NCBI GenBank assembly: GCA_019423725.1 | Contig: JAHZAW010000007.1 | Coordinates: 6,850-28,653, forward strand | Source of the DNA: Clostridiales bacterium | GTDB taxonomy: Bacteria > Bacillota > Clostridia > Lachnospirales > Anaerotignaceae | DNA: 21,804 bases | Reading direction: 5' to 3' | Shown: positions 7,580 to 14,744 of the stretch, one piece after another | Layout: every line of letters starts with the position of its first letter | Numbering within the stretch: the first letter of the stretch is position 1 | Position numbers and translations under genes: made by a program | Notes under the pieces: model-generated | What the model was told of the DNA's origin: nothing | Database searches by the model: none | The model's input: the letters and a program-made list of their open reading frames with translations, nothing else

Positions 7580-8197
7580 TTATATCTCACAAAAAGCCTT
7601 CAGTATGCCAAGCCCTACAGTTCCGCTCTTTTCAGGATGGAACTGGGCTCCATAAACACATCCGTTCTGAACCGAAGCGGTCAACATAGCTCCGTATTCA
7701 GCCACCGCTGTAATGCTCTCATCACAGTCCGCCGCATAATATGAATGAACAAAATATACGAAGTCTCCCTCATTGGTATATTTATAAAGAGGGCTCTTTT
7801 CATTATTTTTGGGGAATATGAGGGCATTCCAGCCAATATGAGGTATTTTAAGATCTTTACCAACCACATCAGCTATGGGCTTTACATTTCCCTTTATCAG
7901 CCCAAGTCCTTCATGTTCACCATATTCATAGCTTTTATCAAAAAGCAGCTGCATTCCAAGGCAGATGCCAAGTATGGGTTTACCCTTTGCCGCTTCTTTT
8001 TTCACAACGTCACCAAGGCCGCTGTCCTTAAGCTTCTTTGCCGCGTCGGAAAAGGCTCCGACACCGGGAAGGATTATTCTGTCACATTTTTCGATGACAG
8101 CAGGATCGCCCGTCACTACAGCCTCTTTATTTATAAAAGCAAAAGAGCTCTTTAAAGAAAACAGGTTACCTACTCCATAATCAATTATCGCTATCAT
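7580..8197 (-). CDS. hisH: Imidazole glycerol phosphate synthase, glutamine amidotransferase subunit HisH
   Basis: Class I (triad) glutaminase that feeds ammonia to HisF. The 205 residues show the N-terminal IAIIDYGVGNLFSL, the oxyanion loop ILPGVGAF, the nucleophile cysteine in GICLGMQLLF, PHIGWN, FVHSYYA, and the catalytic His/Glu in AQFHPEKSG. I chose ATG at 8197, where it overlaps the hisB TGA as TGATG, with AGGGG seven bases upstream. A GTG one codon earlier is possible. Coupling to hisB is likely. Confidence 0.97.
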   Translation of the reverse strand: MIAIIDYGVGNLFSLKSSFAFINKEAVVTGDPAVIEKCDRIILPGVGAFSDAAKKLKDSGLGDVVKKEAAKGKPILGICLGMQLLFDKSYEYGEHEGLGLIKGNVKPIADVVGKDLKIPHIGWNALIFPKNNEKSPLYKYTNEGDFVYFVHSYYAADCDESITAVAEYGAMLTASVQNGCVYGAQFHPEKSGTVGLGILKAFCEI

Positions 8198-8784
8198 CAC
8201 AGCACCCCTTTTGTCGACGGAATCTCATCCGCAAATCTTCTGTCAGTATCGATGGCACTGGCTAAAGCCCTTCCAAAGGCTTTAAATGTGCCCTCTATTA
8301 TATGATGTGAGTTTTTTCCTTCCAGCTGTTTTATATGCAGAGTTATGGGGAAATTTCTCACAAAGGCCTGGAAAAACTCCTCAGCCAGTTCAGTATCGAA
8401 TGTTCCGACCTTTTCCGTCGGTATGTCAAGGTCAAAATTGAGATATGACCTTCCGCTTATATCGATGGCACACATTATCAGAGCCTCATCCATGGGAAGT
8501 ATTATATCACCATATCTTTTTATGCCCCTCAGATCACCAGCAGCACTGTTAAAAGCCTTTCCAAGGCATATACCTATATCCTCAACGCTGTGGTGGTCAT
8601 CTATATCCACATCGCCTCTGCAAACCACCTTAAGATCAAATCTTCCGTGGCGTGAAAACAGAGTGAGCATATGATCTAAAAATCCAACACCTGTATTGAT
8701 CTCGCCCTTTCCGCTTCCATCAATGTTCAATATAACTTCGATGTCGGTCTCGGCCGTTTTTCTTTTTATCTCGGCTGTTCTCAC
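8197..8784 (-). CDS. hisB: Imidazoleglycerol-phosphate dehydratase HisB (monofunctional)
   Basis: Mn-dependent dehydratase producing imidazole acetol phosphate (step 6). The 195 residues are the monofunctional length, without the N-terminal phosphatase domain of enteric HisB. The duplicated metal-binding histidine motifs are both present: DDHHSVEDIG near residue 62 and NSHHIIEGTFKAFGRAL near 160. FLDHMLTLFSRHGRF and the C-terminal STKGVL are also typical. It starts with GTG at 8784, overlapping the hisC TGA as GTGA, with GAGGAG eight bases upstream. The phosphatase step is supplied instead by the PHP protein at the operon's end. Confidence 0.98.
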   Translation of the reverse strand: MRTAEIKRKTAETDIEVILNIDGSGKGEINTGVGFLDHMLTLFSRHGRFDLKVVCRGDVDIDDHHSVEDIGICLGKAFNSAAGDLRGIKRYGDIILPMDEALIMCAIDISGRSYLNFDLDIPTEKVGTFDTELAEEFFQAFVRNFPITLHIKQLEGKNSHHIIEGTFKAFGRALASAIDTDRRFADEIPSTKGVL

Positions 8785-9851
8785 TTTGACCGCTCCTCTC
8801 TTTCAAGTATATATCTGGCTTCGGATACAAAGGCTTTCATCTGCTCATATGTACCTATGGTAACTCTGATATAATCCTTGATCCTTTCCTTATTGAAATG
8901 CCTTACAAGTATGCCATTTTCCTTCAGTTTCTCATAAAACATCTCTCCTGATATCATAGGATGTCTTGTGAAAAGAAAATTTGTGACCGAGGGAAGTGTC
9001 TCAAAGCCCATTTTCTCAAGCTCATTTCTTGTATATTCCCTGTTCATTATTATTTTTGCACAGTTTTCCTTATAATAATTCTGGTCATAAAGGCTTGCCT
9101 CTCCCGCAAGGAGTGTGAGCCTGTTTATGTTATAGGGGTTTGTTGAAAACTTTATTTTTCTGAGGTCAGATGTTATCTCCTTTGAACCGATGGAAAATCC
9201 AAGTCTTCCTCCGGCCAGGGAGCGGGATTTTGAATATGTTCTAACTATAAGTATATTATCATATTTCCTTACAAGGTCCAGGCAGCTTTTGCCGCCAAAA
9301 TCCACATAAGCCTCATCTATGACTACCACATTGTCCGGATTTGACTTGACTATTTTTTCTATATCCTCAACGGGGAGTATCTTTCCTGTGGGAGCGTTGG
9401 GGTTTGCGATAAATACCGTCTTTCCTATGCCCACATAATCATCTGGATCGATTGAAAAATCATCCTTAATGGGTATTATATCTGCGTCAATGCCATAGAG
9501 GTCTGCGAAAACCTCATAAAAACCATAGGTTATATCGGCAAAGGCAGCCCCTTTCTGACAGAATGACATGAACGCAAAGTTCAGTATCTCATCGGAACCA
9601 TTTCCTACAAATATATTATCTTTATCAAATCCATAAATATCCGCAAGTTTTCCTATAAGCGCCTTACACTCAGGGTCAGGGTAAAGCTCAAGCTTATCGA
9701 TCTCCTGCCTTGTAATGGCCTGGGCTACCAGCGGTGAAGGAGGAAACGGCGATTCATTAGTATTAAGCTTTATATACTGCATATCCGTGGGCTGTTCGCC
9801 GGGAACATATTCTTCAAGGGAAGAATATTTTTCATCCATAAATCTGCTCAT
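8781..9851 (-). CDS. hisC: Histidinol-phosphate aminotransferase HisC
   Basis: PLP-dependent transaminase converting imidazole acetol phosphate and glutamate to histidinol phosphate (step 7). The 356 residues match the family. Landmarks are LNTNESPFPPSP, GNGSDEILN, ANPNAPTGKI, the DEAYVDF motif, and the PLP lysine in RTYSKSRSLAGGRLGF. The lysine segment is slightly unusual, with Ser-Arg after SKS and Gly-Gly before Arg where most HisC have Ala-Phe and Gly-Leu or similar. The C-terminal VRHF and IRVTIG carry the substrate-phosphate arginines. ATG at 9851 has GGGGG about 8 bases upstream. It lies 12 bases after hisD and overlaps hisB. Confidence 0.96.
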   Translation of the reverse strand: MSRFMDEKYSSLEEYVPGEQPTDMQYIKLNTNESPFPPSPLVAQAITRQEIDKLELYPDPECKALIGKLADIYGFDKDNIFVGNGSDEILNFAFMSFCQKGAAFADITYGFYEVFADLYGIDADIIPIKDDFSIDPDDYVGIGKTVFIANPNAPTGKILPVEDIEKIVKSNPDNVVVIDEAYVDFGGKSCLDLVRKYDNILIVRTYSKSRSLAGGRLGFSIGSKEITSDLRKIKFSTNPYNINRLTLLAGEASLYDQNYYKENCAKIIMNREYTRNELEKMGFETLPSVTNFLFTRHPMISGEMFYEKLKENGILVRHFNKERIKDYIRVTIGTYEQMKAFVSEARYILEREERSK

Positions 9852-9863
9852 TATTATTCCCCC

Positions 9864-11147
9864 TTAAATTCCAGCTTTATCAAACCTTACAAGCGCTGAC
9901 CTGGCATGTCCGCTCAGTCCTTCCTTCTCCGCAAAACATGCTATATCATCGCATACCTTCGAGAGCGCATCCCTTGTATAATATGTGAATGCTGACTTCT
10001 TAACAAAATCATCCACTGACAGCGGACTTGAAAACTTCGCTGTTCCACTGGTGGGAAGAGTATGGTTTGGTCCGGCAAAGTAGTCTCCAAGGGCTTCTGG
10101 ACAGTTTTTGCCCAGGAATATGGAGCCTGCATTTTTTATCTTATCCAGATAATCAAAGGGATTATCAACACATACTTCCAAATGCTCCGGAGCTATTTCG
10201 TTGGCTATTTCTATTGCCTGTAATATGGATTCAGCAATTATTATTTTTCCGTTATTCTCAATTGAAGGTCCTGCTATCTCACGTCTAGGCAGAAGTTTCA
10301 GCTGCCTGTCTATCTCAAGGGCTGTTCTTTCAGCAAGTTCTCTACTGTCAGTAACAAGGACCGCACTGGCAAGCTTATCATGTTCTGCCTGGGAGAGCAT
10401 ATCAGCAGCCACAGTCTTAGGATCACACGTTCCATCGGCTATAACGAGTATCTCACTGGGTCCAGCGATCATATCTATATCCACAAGTCCGAATACCTGC
10501 TTCTTTGCCTCAGCAACAAAGGCGTTGCCAGGTCCAACTATCTTGTCCACCCTGGGGATGGATTCCGTTCCATAGGCTAAAGCAGCAATGGCCTGGGCAC
10601 CTCCAGCCTTGAATATCCTGTCAGCTCCGGCGATCTTTGCTGCCGCAAGTATTACGGGATTTATTTTTCCTTCCTTAGCCGGTGATGTCATTATTATTTC
10701 CTTTACACCAGCTATTTTAGCGGGAACTATATTCATAAGCACCGTTGAAGGATATGCAGCTGTACCTCCGGGAACATATATGCCAGCTCTCTCAAGGGGC
10801 GTTACCTTCTGTCCAAGGACAACACCTTCCTTTTCAGCTATGATAAAGCTGTTCCTTACCTGATGTTTATGATAATCATAAATATTTTCCCTTGCCTTTT
10901 TCATTACTTCGATAAGGTCTTTATCAACTAACTCAAAGGCTTCATCTATTTCTTCCTTTGTAACTTCCAGGTTGTCAGTTACAGTATTATCAAATTTTTC
11001 ACAGTATTTAAAAAGAGCCTTATCTCCGTTTTCCTTAATATCAGCAATGATTTCGGCAACGGTCTCCTCCACACCTGTGGCATTAATACCTCTTGCGAAT
11101 ATTTCATCACTGCTGGTGCTTGAATAGTCCATTATCTTAATCATCAT
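9864..11147 (-). CDS. hisD: Histidinol dehydrogenase HisD
   Basis: Zinc- and NAD-dependent enzyme oxidising histidinol to histidine in two steps, the last reaction of the pathway. The 427 residues match the family, with ERAGIYVPGG, the GGAQAIAALAYGTESIP segment, KIVGPGN, DMIAGPSEILVIAD, SQAEHD carrying zinc and catalytic residues, PEHLE, and GPNHTLPTSGTA followed by FSSPLSVDDFVKK. ATG at 11147 overlaps the hisG TGA as ATGA. A second in-frame ATG follows one codon later, and GAGGTG lies 4 and 7 bases upstream of the two. It sits third in the operon. Confidence 0.98.
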   Translation of the reverse strand: MMIKIMDYSSTSSDEIFARGINATGVEETVAEIIADIKENGDKALFKYCEKFDNTVTDNLEVTKEEIDEAFELVDKDLIEVMKKARENIYDYHKHQVRNSFIIAEKEGVVLGQKVTPLERAGIYVPGGTAAYPSTVLMNIVPAKIAGVKEIIMTSPAKEGKINPVILAAAKIAGADRIFKAGGAQAIAALAYGTESIPRVDKIVGPGNAFVAEAKKQVFGLVDIDMIAGPSEILVIADGTCDPKTVAADMLSQAEHDKLASAVLVTDSRELAERTALEIDRQLKLLPRREIAGPSIENNGKIIIAESILQAIEIANEIAPEHLEVCVDNPFDYLDKIKNAGSIFLGKNCPEALGDYFAGPNHTLPTSGTAKFSSPLSVDDFVKKSAFTYYTRDALSKVCDDIACFAEKEGLSGHARSALVRFDKAGI

Positions 11148-11785
11148 TCATCACCTCTGCTGCATATATCATTTATCCTGTCACAAAGTTCCATTATCTC
11201 GTTGTTTTTAAATTTATAGCTTACTTTATTGGCAATGAGCCTTGCACTTATGGGAAGTATCTCCTCAAGGACTTCCAGATTATTTTCCCTGAGCGTCGTT
11301 CCAGTCTCAACTATATCAACTATAACATCACTCATTCTGAGTATGGGTGCCAGCTCTATGGAGCCATTGAGTTTTATTATATCTATCTGCCTGCTTTTCT
11401 TGGCGTAATATTCCCTGGCTATATTGGGGAATTTTGTTGCTACCCTCAATGTCCTTGCTGTGTTGTCCCTGAATCCCTTATGGCCCGCAACACACATCCT
11501 GCATTTTCCCATATTAAGGTCCGCAAGCTCAAATACATCAGGCTCATACTCAAGTATTATATCCTTTCCCGCTACTCCCACATCTGCGGCTCCTCTTTCA
11601 ACATAAATAGCCACATCTGAGGGTTTTACCCAGAAATATCTTACTTTATTTTCTTCATTTTCAAATATAAGCTTTCTATTCGTTTCCAGTATGGATGGGC
11701 AGCTGTATCCTGCCTCATCAAATATTTTATAAACATTCTCTCCAAGACGGCCCTTGGGAAGCGCAACATCAATCCACTGTTTCAA
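11144..11785 (-). CDS. hisG: ATP phosphoribosyltransferase, short form (HisGS catalytic subunit)
   Basis: Catalyses the committed step, condensing ATP with PRPP. At 213 residues it is the short form, which lacks the C-terminal ACT-like histidine-binding domain and needs HisZ for activity and feedback inhibition. Seen: ALPKGRLGE near the N-terminus, DVAIYVERGAADVGVAGKD, and the PRPP loop near DVIVDIVETGTTLRENNLE. The start is uncertain because no ATG precedes the conserved ALPKGRL. I chose TTG at 11785, ten bases after a GGGGG ribosome site. TTG at 11794 is possible but lies only one base from it. The gene overlaps hisZ by 17 bases, consistent with making the two subunits together. Confidence 0.96.
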   Translation of the reverse strand: MKQWIDVALPKGRLGENVYKIFDEAGYSCPSILETNRKLIFENEENKVRYFWVKPSDVAIYVERGAADVGVAGKDIILEYEPDVFELADLNMGKCRMCVAGHKGFRDNTARTLRVATKFPNIAREYYAKKSRQIDIIKLNGSIELAPILRMSDVIVDIVETGTTLRENNLEVLEEILPISARLIANKVSYKFKNNEIMELCDRINDICSRGDE

Positions 11786-12884
11786 CGTCTTCAAGCCCCC
11801 TCTCTGTCACACGCACGATTCTTTTATATTTTCCGTTTACGGGCATCTCATTGAGAACACTTACACTCTCTCCACCCTGGGTTATCTCCTCAGCGGCAGC
11901 CGCTGTTTTTTCAGGAGAAACGGATTTATCATATAAAAGCAGTACATCTGCGTCATATTCGTCATCTTCGATATTGAGCATATCCAGCATGTCCAGATAA
12001 AGGGCAAAGCCAATGGCTCCTGCGTTCTTTCCAAGCTTATGGAGAAGTTTATCATATCTTCCTCCTGAAAGTATATTGGTCGGTATGCCTGCCACATAGC
12101 CTTTAAATACTATTCCGTTATAGTAGCTCATATTGTTTATTATGGAAAAGTCTATGTTTATATTTTTGCCGCAGCCATATATTTTTAACATCCTGTATAT
12201 GCCTTCAAGCTCATCTATGACCTCATCAGTCTTATTATTTATGCTGAGTTTCCTAAGCTCTCCGATGACATCTTCAAATGAACCATAAAGAGAAGCCAGC
12301 TTAACGGCTTTATCAGTGAGGCTTACGCCTAAACCAAATTTAGCGCAGGCCCTTTTGATGCCCACGGGATTTTTTGCGTTAACAAAACTCAGAAGTATCT
12401 CTCTCTTATCCTCTGATATATCCTTGAAAAGTTCAGATACAAAACCTGTATGGGATATGTCGATTATATAATTATCTGATATTTCCTCAAGGCTCTTGGC
12501 AGCAAGCATGAGCACCTCACCCACTGAGTACTGGTCTATATCTCCCATGCACTCAAGGCCGGTCTGCATTATTTCCTTGAACTCATTTCCACCCTTTCTG
12601 GCTCTGTATACATTTTCACTGTAATACAGTTTCTGTATGCCCTCGGTGTCCTTTACATTTTTTGCTATGGACAGGGTAACGTCAGGCTTTAAAGCCATAA
12701 GTTTTCCGTTCAGGTCCGTAAAGGTTATTATATTGCTATTCATAAGGAAATTCTTGTTTTCAGCATATAGGTCGTATTCCTCGAATTTGCTCATCTTATA
12801 CTGCTTATAGCCGTATTGTTTATAAAGGTTTTTGAAACGGAGCACCGCTTCTTCATCATTTCTGATATTTTTTATTTTTTCCAT
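11769..12884 (-). CDS. hisZ: ATP phosphoribosyltransferase regulatory subunit HisZ
   Basis: Paralogue of histidyl-tRNA synthetase that complexes with short HisG and provides regulation. The 371 residues cover the class II synthetase-like core, with LMALKPDVTLSIAKNV and the motif-2-like YYSENVYRARKGGNEFKEIMQTGLE. The C-terminal anticodon-binding domain of true HisRS is absent, and the tail is only a short alpha/beta segment. IVFKGYVAG and LSGGRYDKLL occupy the HisA/HisB-like histidine pocket. I chose ATG at 12884, because GGGAG lies eight bases ahead of it. The longer ATG at 12899 has no ribosome site. It is first in the operon, with a leader of only about 24 bases, overlapping hisG. Confidence 0.95.
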   Translation of the reverse strand: MEKIKNIRNDEEAVLRFKNLYKQYGYKQYKMSKFEEYDLYAENKNFLMNSNIITFTDLNGKLMALKPDVTLSIAKNVKDTEGIQKLYYSENVYRARKGGNEFKEIMQTGLECMGDIDQYSVGEVLMLAAKSLEEISDNYIIDISHTGFVSELFKDISEDKREILLSFVNAKNPVGIKRACAKFGLGVSLTDKAVKLASLYGSFEDVIGELRKLSINNKTDEVIDELEGIYRMLKIYGCGKNINIDFSIINNMSYYNGIVFKGYVAGIPTNILSGGRYDKLLHKLGKNAGAIGFALYLDMLDMLNIEDDEYDADVLLLYDKSVSPEKTAAAAEEITQGGESVSVLNEMPVNGKYKRIVRVTERGLEDVETVD

Positions 12885-12914
12885 AGTCATATCTCCCATT
12901 ATTTAATGGAATTA

Positions 12915-12943
12915 ATTATAATACACTTTAGTGTGGTAGTCAA
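12915..12943 (-). promoter_or_regulatory. Predicted promoter of the histidine operon
   Basis: Minus strand: TTGACT (12938-12943), a 17-base spacer and TATAAT (12915-12920), close to perfect. Predicted transcription starts near 12908, leaving no room for an attenuator or T-box before hisZ. Control should therefore act at initiation through the overlapping inverted repeat, or through HisG/HisZ feedback. Confidence 0.85.
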
Positions 12944-12954
12944 GTAAAGTGTAT
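12921..12954. promoter_or_regulatory. Inverted repeat overlapping the his promoter, candidate repressor operator
   Basis: Perfect 10-bp arms ATACACTTTA (12921-12930) and TAAAGTGTAT (12945-12954), separated by 14 bases. One arm fills the promoter spacer directly upstream of the -10, and the other sits just beyond the -35. Within the first lies a 12-bp palindrome, ACACT-TT-AGTGT (12923-12934). A degenerate copy, ACACTTTACTTG, lies on the minus strand at 12941-12952 over the -35. A bound protein would block polymerase. Known Firmicutes his genes are controlled either by T-boxes or by a TrpR-family repressor (HisR/YerC type). Whether this site matches that repressor's motif I cannot confirm. Confidence 0.7.
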
Positions 12955-13058
12955 ATAATTATATTTTTTATGATCTGCCTAGTCAGGCACCTTAATTATA
13001 TCAAACAATGCCTGTTTTGTTAATCAAATAAATATTTTAAATGCTTATGTACAAATTA

Positions 13059-13087
13059 TTGATAATTAAGGATTTTAACATTATAAT
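13059..13087 (+). promoter_or_regulatory. Predicted promoter of the DUF308 gene
   Basis: Plus strand: TTGATA (13059-13064), a 17-base spacer and TATAAT (13082-13087), with a start near 13094, about 37 bases before the ATG at 13131. It is separate from the his promoter, with about 115 bases between the two, so the divergent units do not share core elements. Confidence 0.75.
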
Positions 13088-13130
13088 GTTACTTATTCTA
13101 TGGGGATTTTTAATGGAAAGGATGAGATAA

Positions 13131-13823
13131 ATGGAAACTATAAAAAGAGCTCTTGTCGTCTATGTAGCCTTTGCTTTTATATTCGTTGTGCTTGGAATAT
13201 GTTTTATCGCCTGGCCCCAGACATCTCTGCGCATTGTCTGCTATGCCTTCGGAGCCGCTGTGCTCATTCTTGGCATCGTCCGTCTGAGTCAGTTTATGAA
13301 AAATAAAGAAAACAACAAAACCATAAGGTTTCAGTTCAACCTGGTGCTTGGAGTGCTTTTTATAATAGGCGGAGGACTGCTGCTGATATTTCCGAATATA
13401 ATCATGCCGGTATTTCCTGTGGTGATCGGAATAGCCATAACTGCTGACGGTATACACAAAATAAAAGTGTCCTTTGACGCCAAAGCCATGGGGCTTAACA
13501 AGTGGGGTCTTATTCTTCTTTTTGCTCTGCTTACAATTGTATTTGGCGTTTCTCTCATGTTAAATTCAGCAAATATCACAACGGTAATAATACTCCTTCT
13601 GGGAGTTTCTCTTCTCATAGACGGTATACAAAATATAGTTACCATTATTACAACATTCAAGCTTATGAGCACCCTCGTTCTAAAGGAAGACGCAGCCAAT
13701 GCTGAATTTAAAGACGAAGACATTCCAACAGCTCCCGATACCGATGTCAAAACGGAGTCCATTAGACCTGAAGATATGATAATAGAAGATAAGGAAGATA
13801 AAGAAGATAACGAAGATAATTAA
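13131..13823 (+). CDS. DUF308 / HdeD-like membrane protein with acidic C-terminal tail
   Basis: Integral membrane protein of 230 residues. I see six hydrophobic helices in three pairs (about 8-27, 33-51, 68-86, 89-107, 123-141 and 146-165), the repeated two-helix layout of DUF308/HdeD proteins. Small-residue motifs such as GVLFIIGGGLLLIFP and LLLGVSLLIDGIQNIV support that. HdeD is linked to acid stress in enteric bacteria, but for clostridial members the role is unknown. The last 60 residues are a cytoplasmic-type acidic tail ending in Glu-Asp-Lys/Asn repeats. ATG at 13131 is preceded by AAAGGATGAG. It is a single-gene unit divergent from the his operon and closed by a strong terminator. Confidence 0.85.
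   Translation: METIKRALVVYVAFAFIFVVLGICFIAWPQTSLRIVCYAFGAAVLILGIVRLSQFMKNKENNKTIRFQFNLVLGVLFIIGGGLLLIFPNIIMPVFPVVIGIAITADGIHKIKVSFDAKAMGLNKWGLILLFALLTIVFGVSLMLNSANITTVIILLLGVSLLIDGIQNIVTIITTFKLMSTLVLKEDAANAEFKDEDIPTAPDTDVKTESIRPEDMIIEDKEDKEDNEDN
13785..13820 (+). repeat. Four tandem 9-nt repeats at the 3' end of the DUF308 gene
   Basis: Four copies of GAAGATAAN, each ending in a different base (g, a, c, t), run directly into the stop codon. They encode Glu-Asp-Lys twice and Glu-Asp-Asn twice. Copy-number change would alter only the length of the acidic tail and keep the frame. Confidence 0.9.
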
Positions 13824-13832
13824 ACTCAACAT

Positions 13833-13861
13833 AAAAAGCAGTCCAGAGGACTGCTTTTTTT
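13833..13861. terminator. Bidirectional terminator between the DUF308 and omega-amidase genes
   Basis: Stem AGCAGTCC/GGACTGCT with an AGA loop (13837-13855), flanked by an A-tract on the left and a seven-base T-tract on the right. It serves the plus-strand DUF308 gene. Its A-tract can also serve the convergent minus-strand operon ending at 13878. Confidence 0.93.
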
Positions 13862-13877
13862 ATACTCATATAAATGT

Positions 13878-14711
13878 TTATTCCACATTATTTTCAGTCA
13901 GTGTATATACATCCGATCTTCTCTGTTTCAGTACAGGTATCTGGTCCCTTACCTCAAGTATGTAGTCGAGATCTATATCAGTGCTGAACATACCTTCCTT
14001 TTCATCAGCCTGATGCACAACCCTTCCCCAGGGGTCCGTTACGATGCTGTGTCCCCATGACTGATATGATGCTGAAGGGTCCCTTGAAGGAGCCGTTCCA
14101 ACGGCGTATACCTGGTTATTCAATGCCTGGGATCTGAAAAGCAGTTCCCAGTGCGCCGGACCAGTGGTCATATTAAAGGCAGCCGGCACAAGTATTACCT
14201 GAGCTCCCTTTAAAGCCATCAGTCTGGACAGTTCAGGAAATCTGAAATCATAGCAGACACAGATGCCAAAAATACCAAACTCCGTTTCAAATGTGGTAAC
14301 GGTATTTCCAGCAGTAAGGGTGTCAGATTCCATAAAATACTGGCCGTCTTTTACATTTATATCGAAAAGATGCATTTTTCTGTGTTTAGCTATGCATTTG
14401 CCCTGTCTGTCAAAAACATAGGCTGTGTTATATATTTTTCCATTTTCGTCCCTTTCAGGCATGGTACCAGCTGAAAGATATATATTATATTTCCTGGCAA
14501 GGTCTGAACATACCTGCCACATTTCTCCGCCTTCCTTCTCAGCGTATACAGGGAAATTGTCAACATGATAGGGACAGCAGAACATTTCCGGAAGGGTTAC
14601 AATATCAGAATTTTCAGAAGCCTTTTTAACGGCTTCACTTATATACTTTACAGTGTCTTTTTTGTCGTTGAATACAGGCATTTGTATCTGTGTTATTCTT
14701 ACTTTTCTCAT
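13878..14711 (-). CDS. Carbon-nitrogen hydrolase, omega-amidase (Nit2-like)
   Basis: Nitrilase-superfamily amidase of 277 residues. The catalytic triad is Glu42 (LPEMF), Lys112 (KHRKMHLFDI) and Cys153 (CVCYDFRFPE). Long stretches resemble eukaryotic Nit2, including HLFDI, FNMTTGPAHWELL, SQALNNQVY, GHSIVTDPWG, and RDQIPVLKQRRSDVY near the end. Nit2 hydrolyses 2-oxoglutaramate and 2-oxosuccinamate, products of glutamine or asparagine transamination, to 2-oxoacids and ammonia, so that is the likely reaction. A deaminated-glutathione amidase is less likely. I chose ATG at 14711, since AAGGAGG lies seven bases upstream. An ATG at 14738 would put that ribosome site inside the gene. It is the third gene of the VTT-MATE operon. 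Confidence 0.92.
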   Translation of the reverse strand: MRKVRITQIQMPVFNDKKDTVKYISEAVKKASENSDIVTLPEMFCCPYHVDNFPVYAEKEGGEMWQVCSDLARKYNIYLSAGTMPERDENGKIYNTAYVFDRQGKCIAKHRKMHLFDINVKDGQYFMESDTLTAGNTVTTFETEFGIFGICVCYDFRFPELSRLMALKGAQVILVPAAFNMTTGPAHWELLFRSQALNNQVYAVGTAPSRDPSASYQSWGHSIVTDPWGRVVHQADEKEGMFSTDIDLDYILEVRDQIPVLKQRRSDVYTLTENNVE

Positions 14712-14744
14712 TGTAGTCCTCCTTTTTTTATCGTTCATTAAATA

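Noticed and set aside
12976..12989. Small hairpin TGCCT-AGTC-AGGCA between the his and DUF308 promoters
   Set aside because: The stem is only 5 bp and no T-run follows on either strand, so it is not a terminator. It is too short to call an operator.
13003..13017. AAACA-ATGCC-TGTTT inverted repeat
   Set aside because: Five weak A-T-rich pairs in AT-rich intergenic DNA are expected by chance.
13100..13306. Plus-strand open frame beginning 31 bases before the DUF308 gene
   Set aside because: It overlaps the DUF308 membrane gene in another frame. The DUF308 frame has the better ribosome site and a clear fold.
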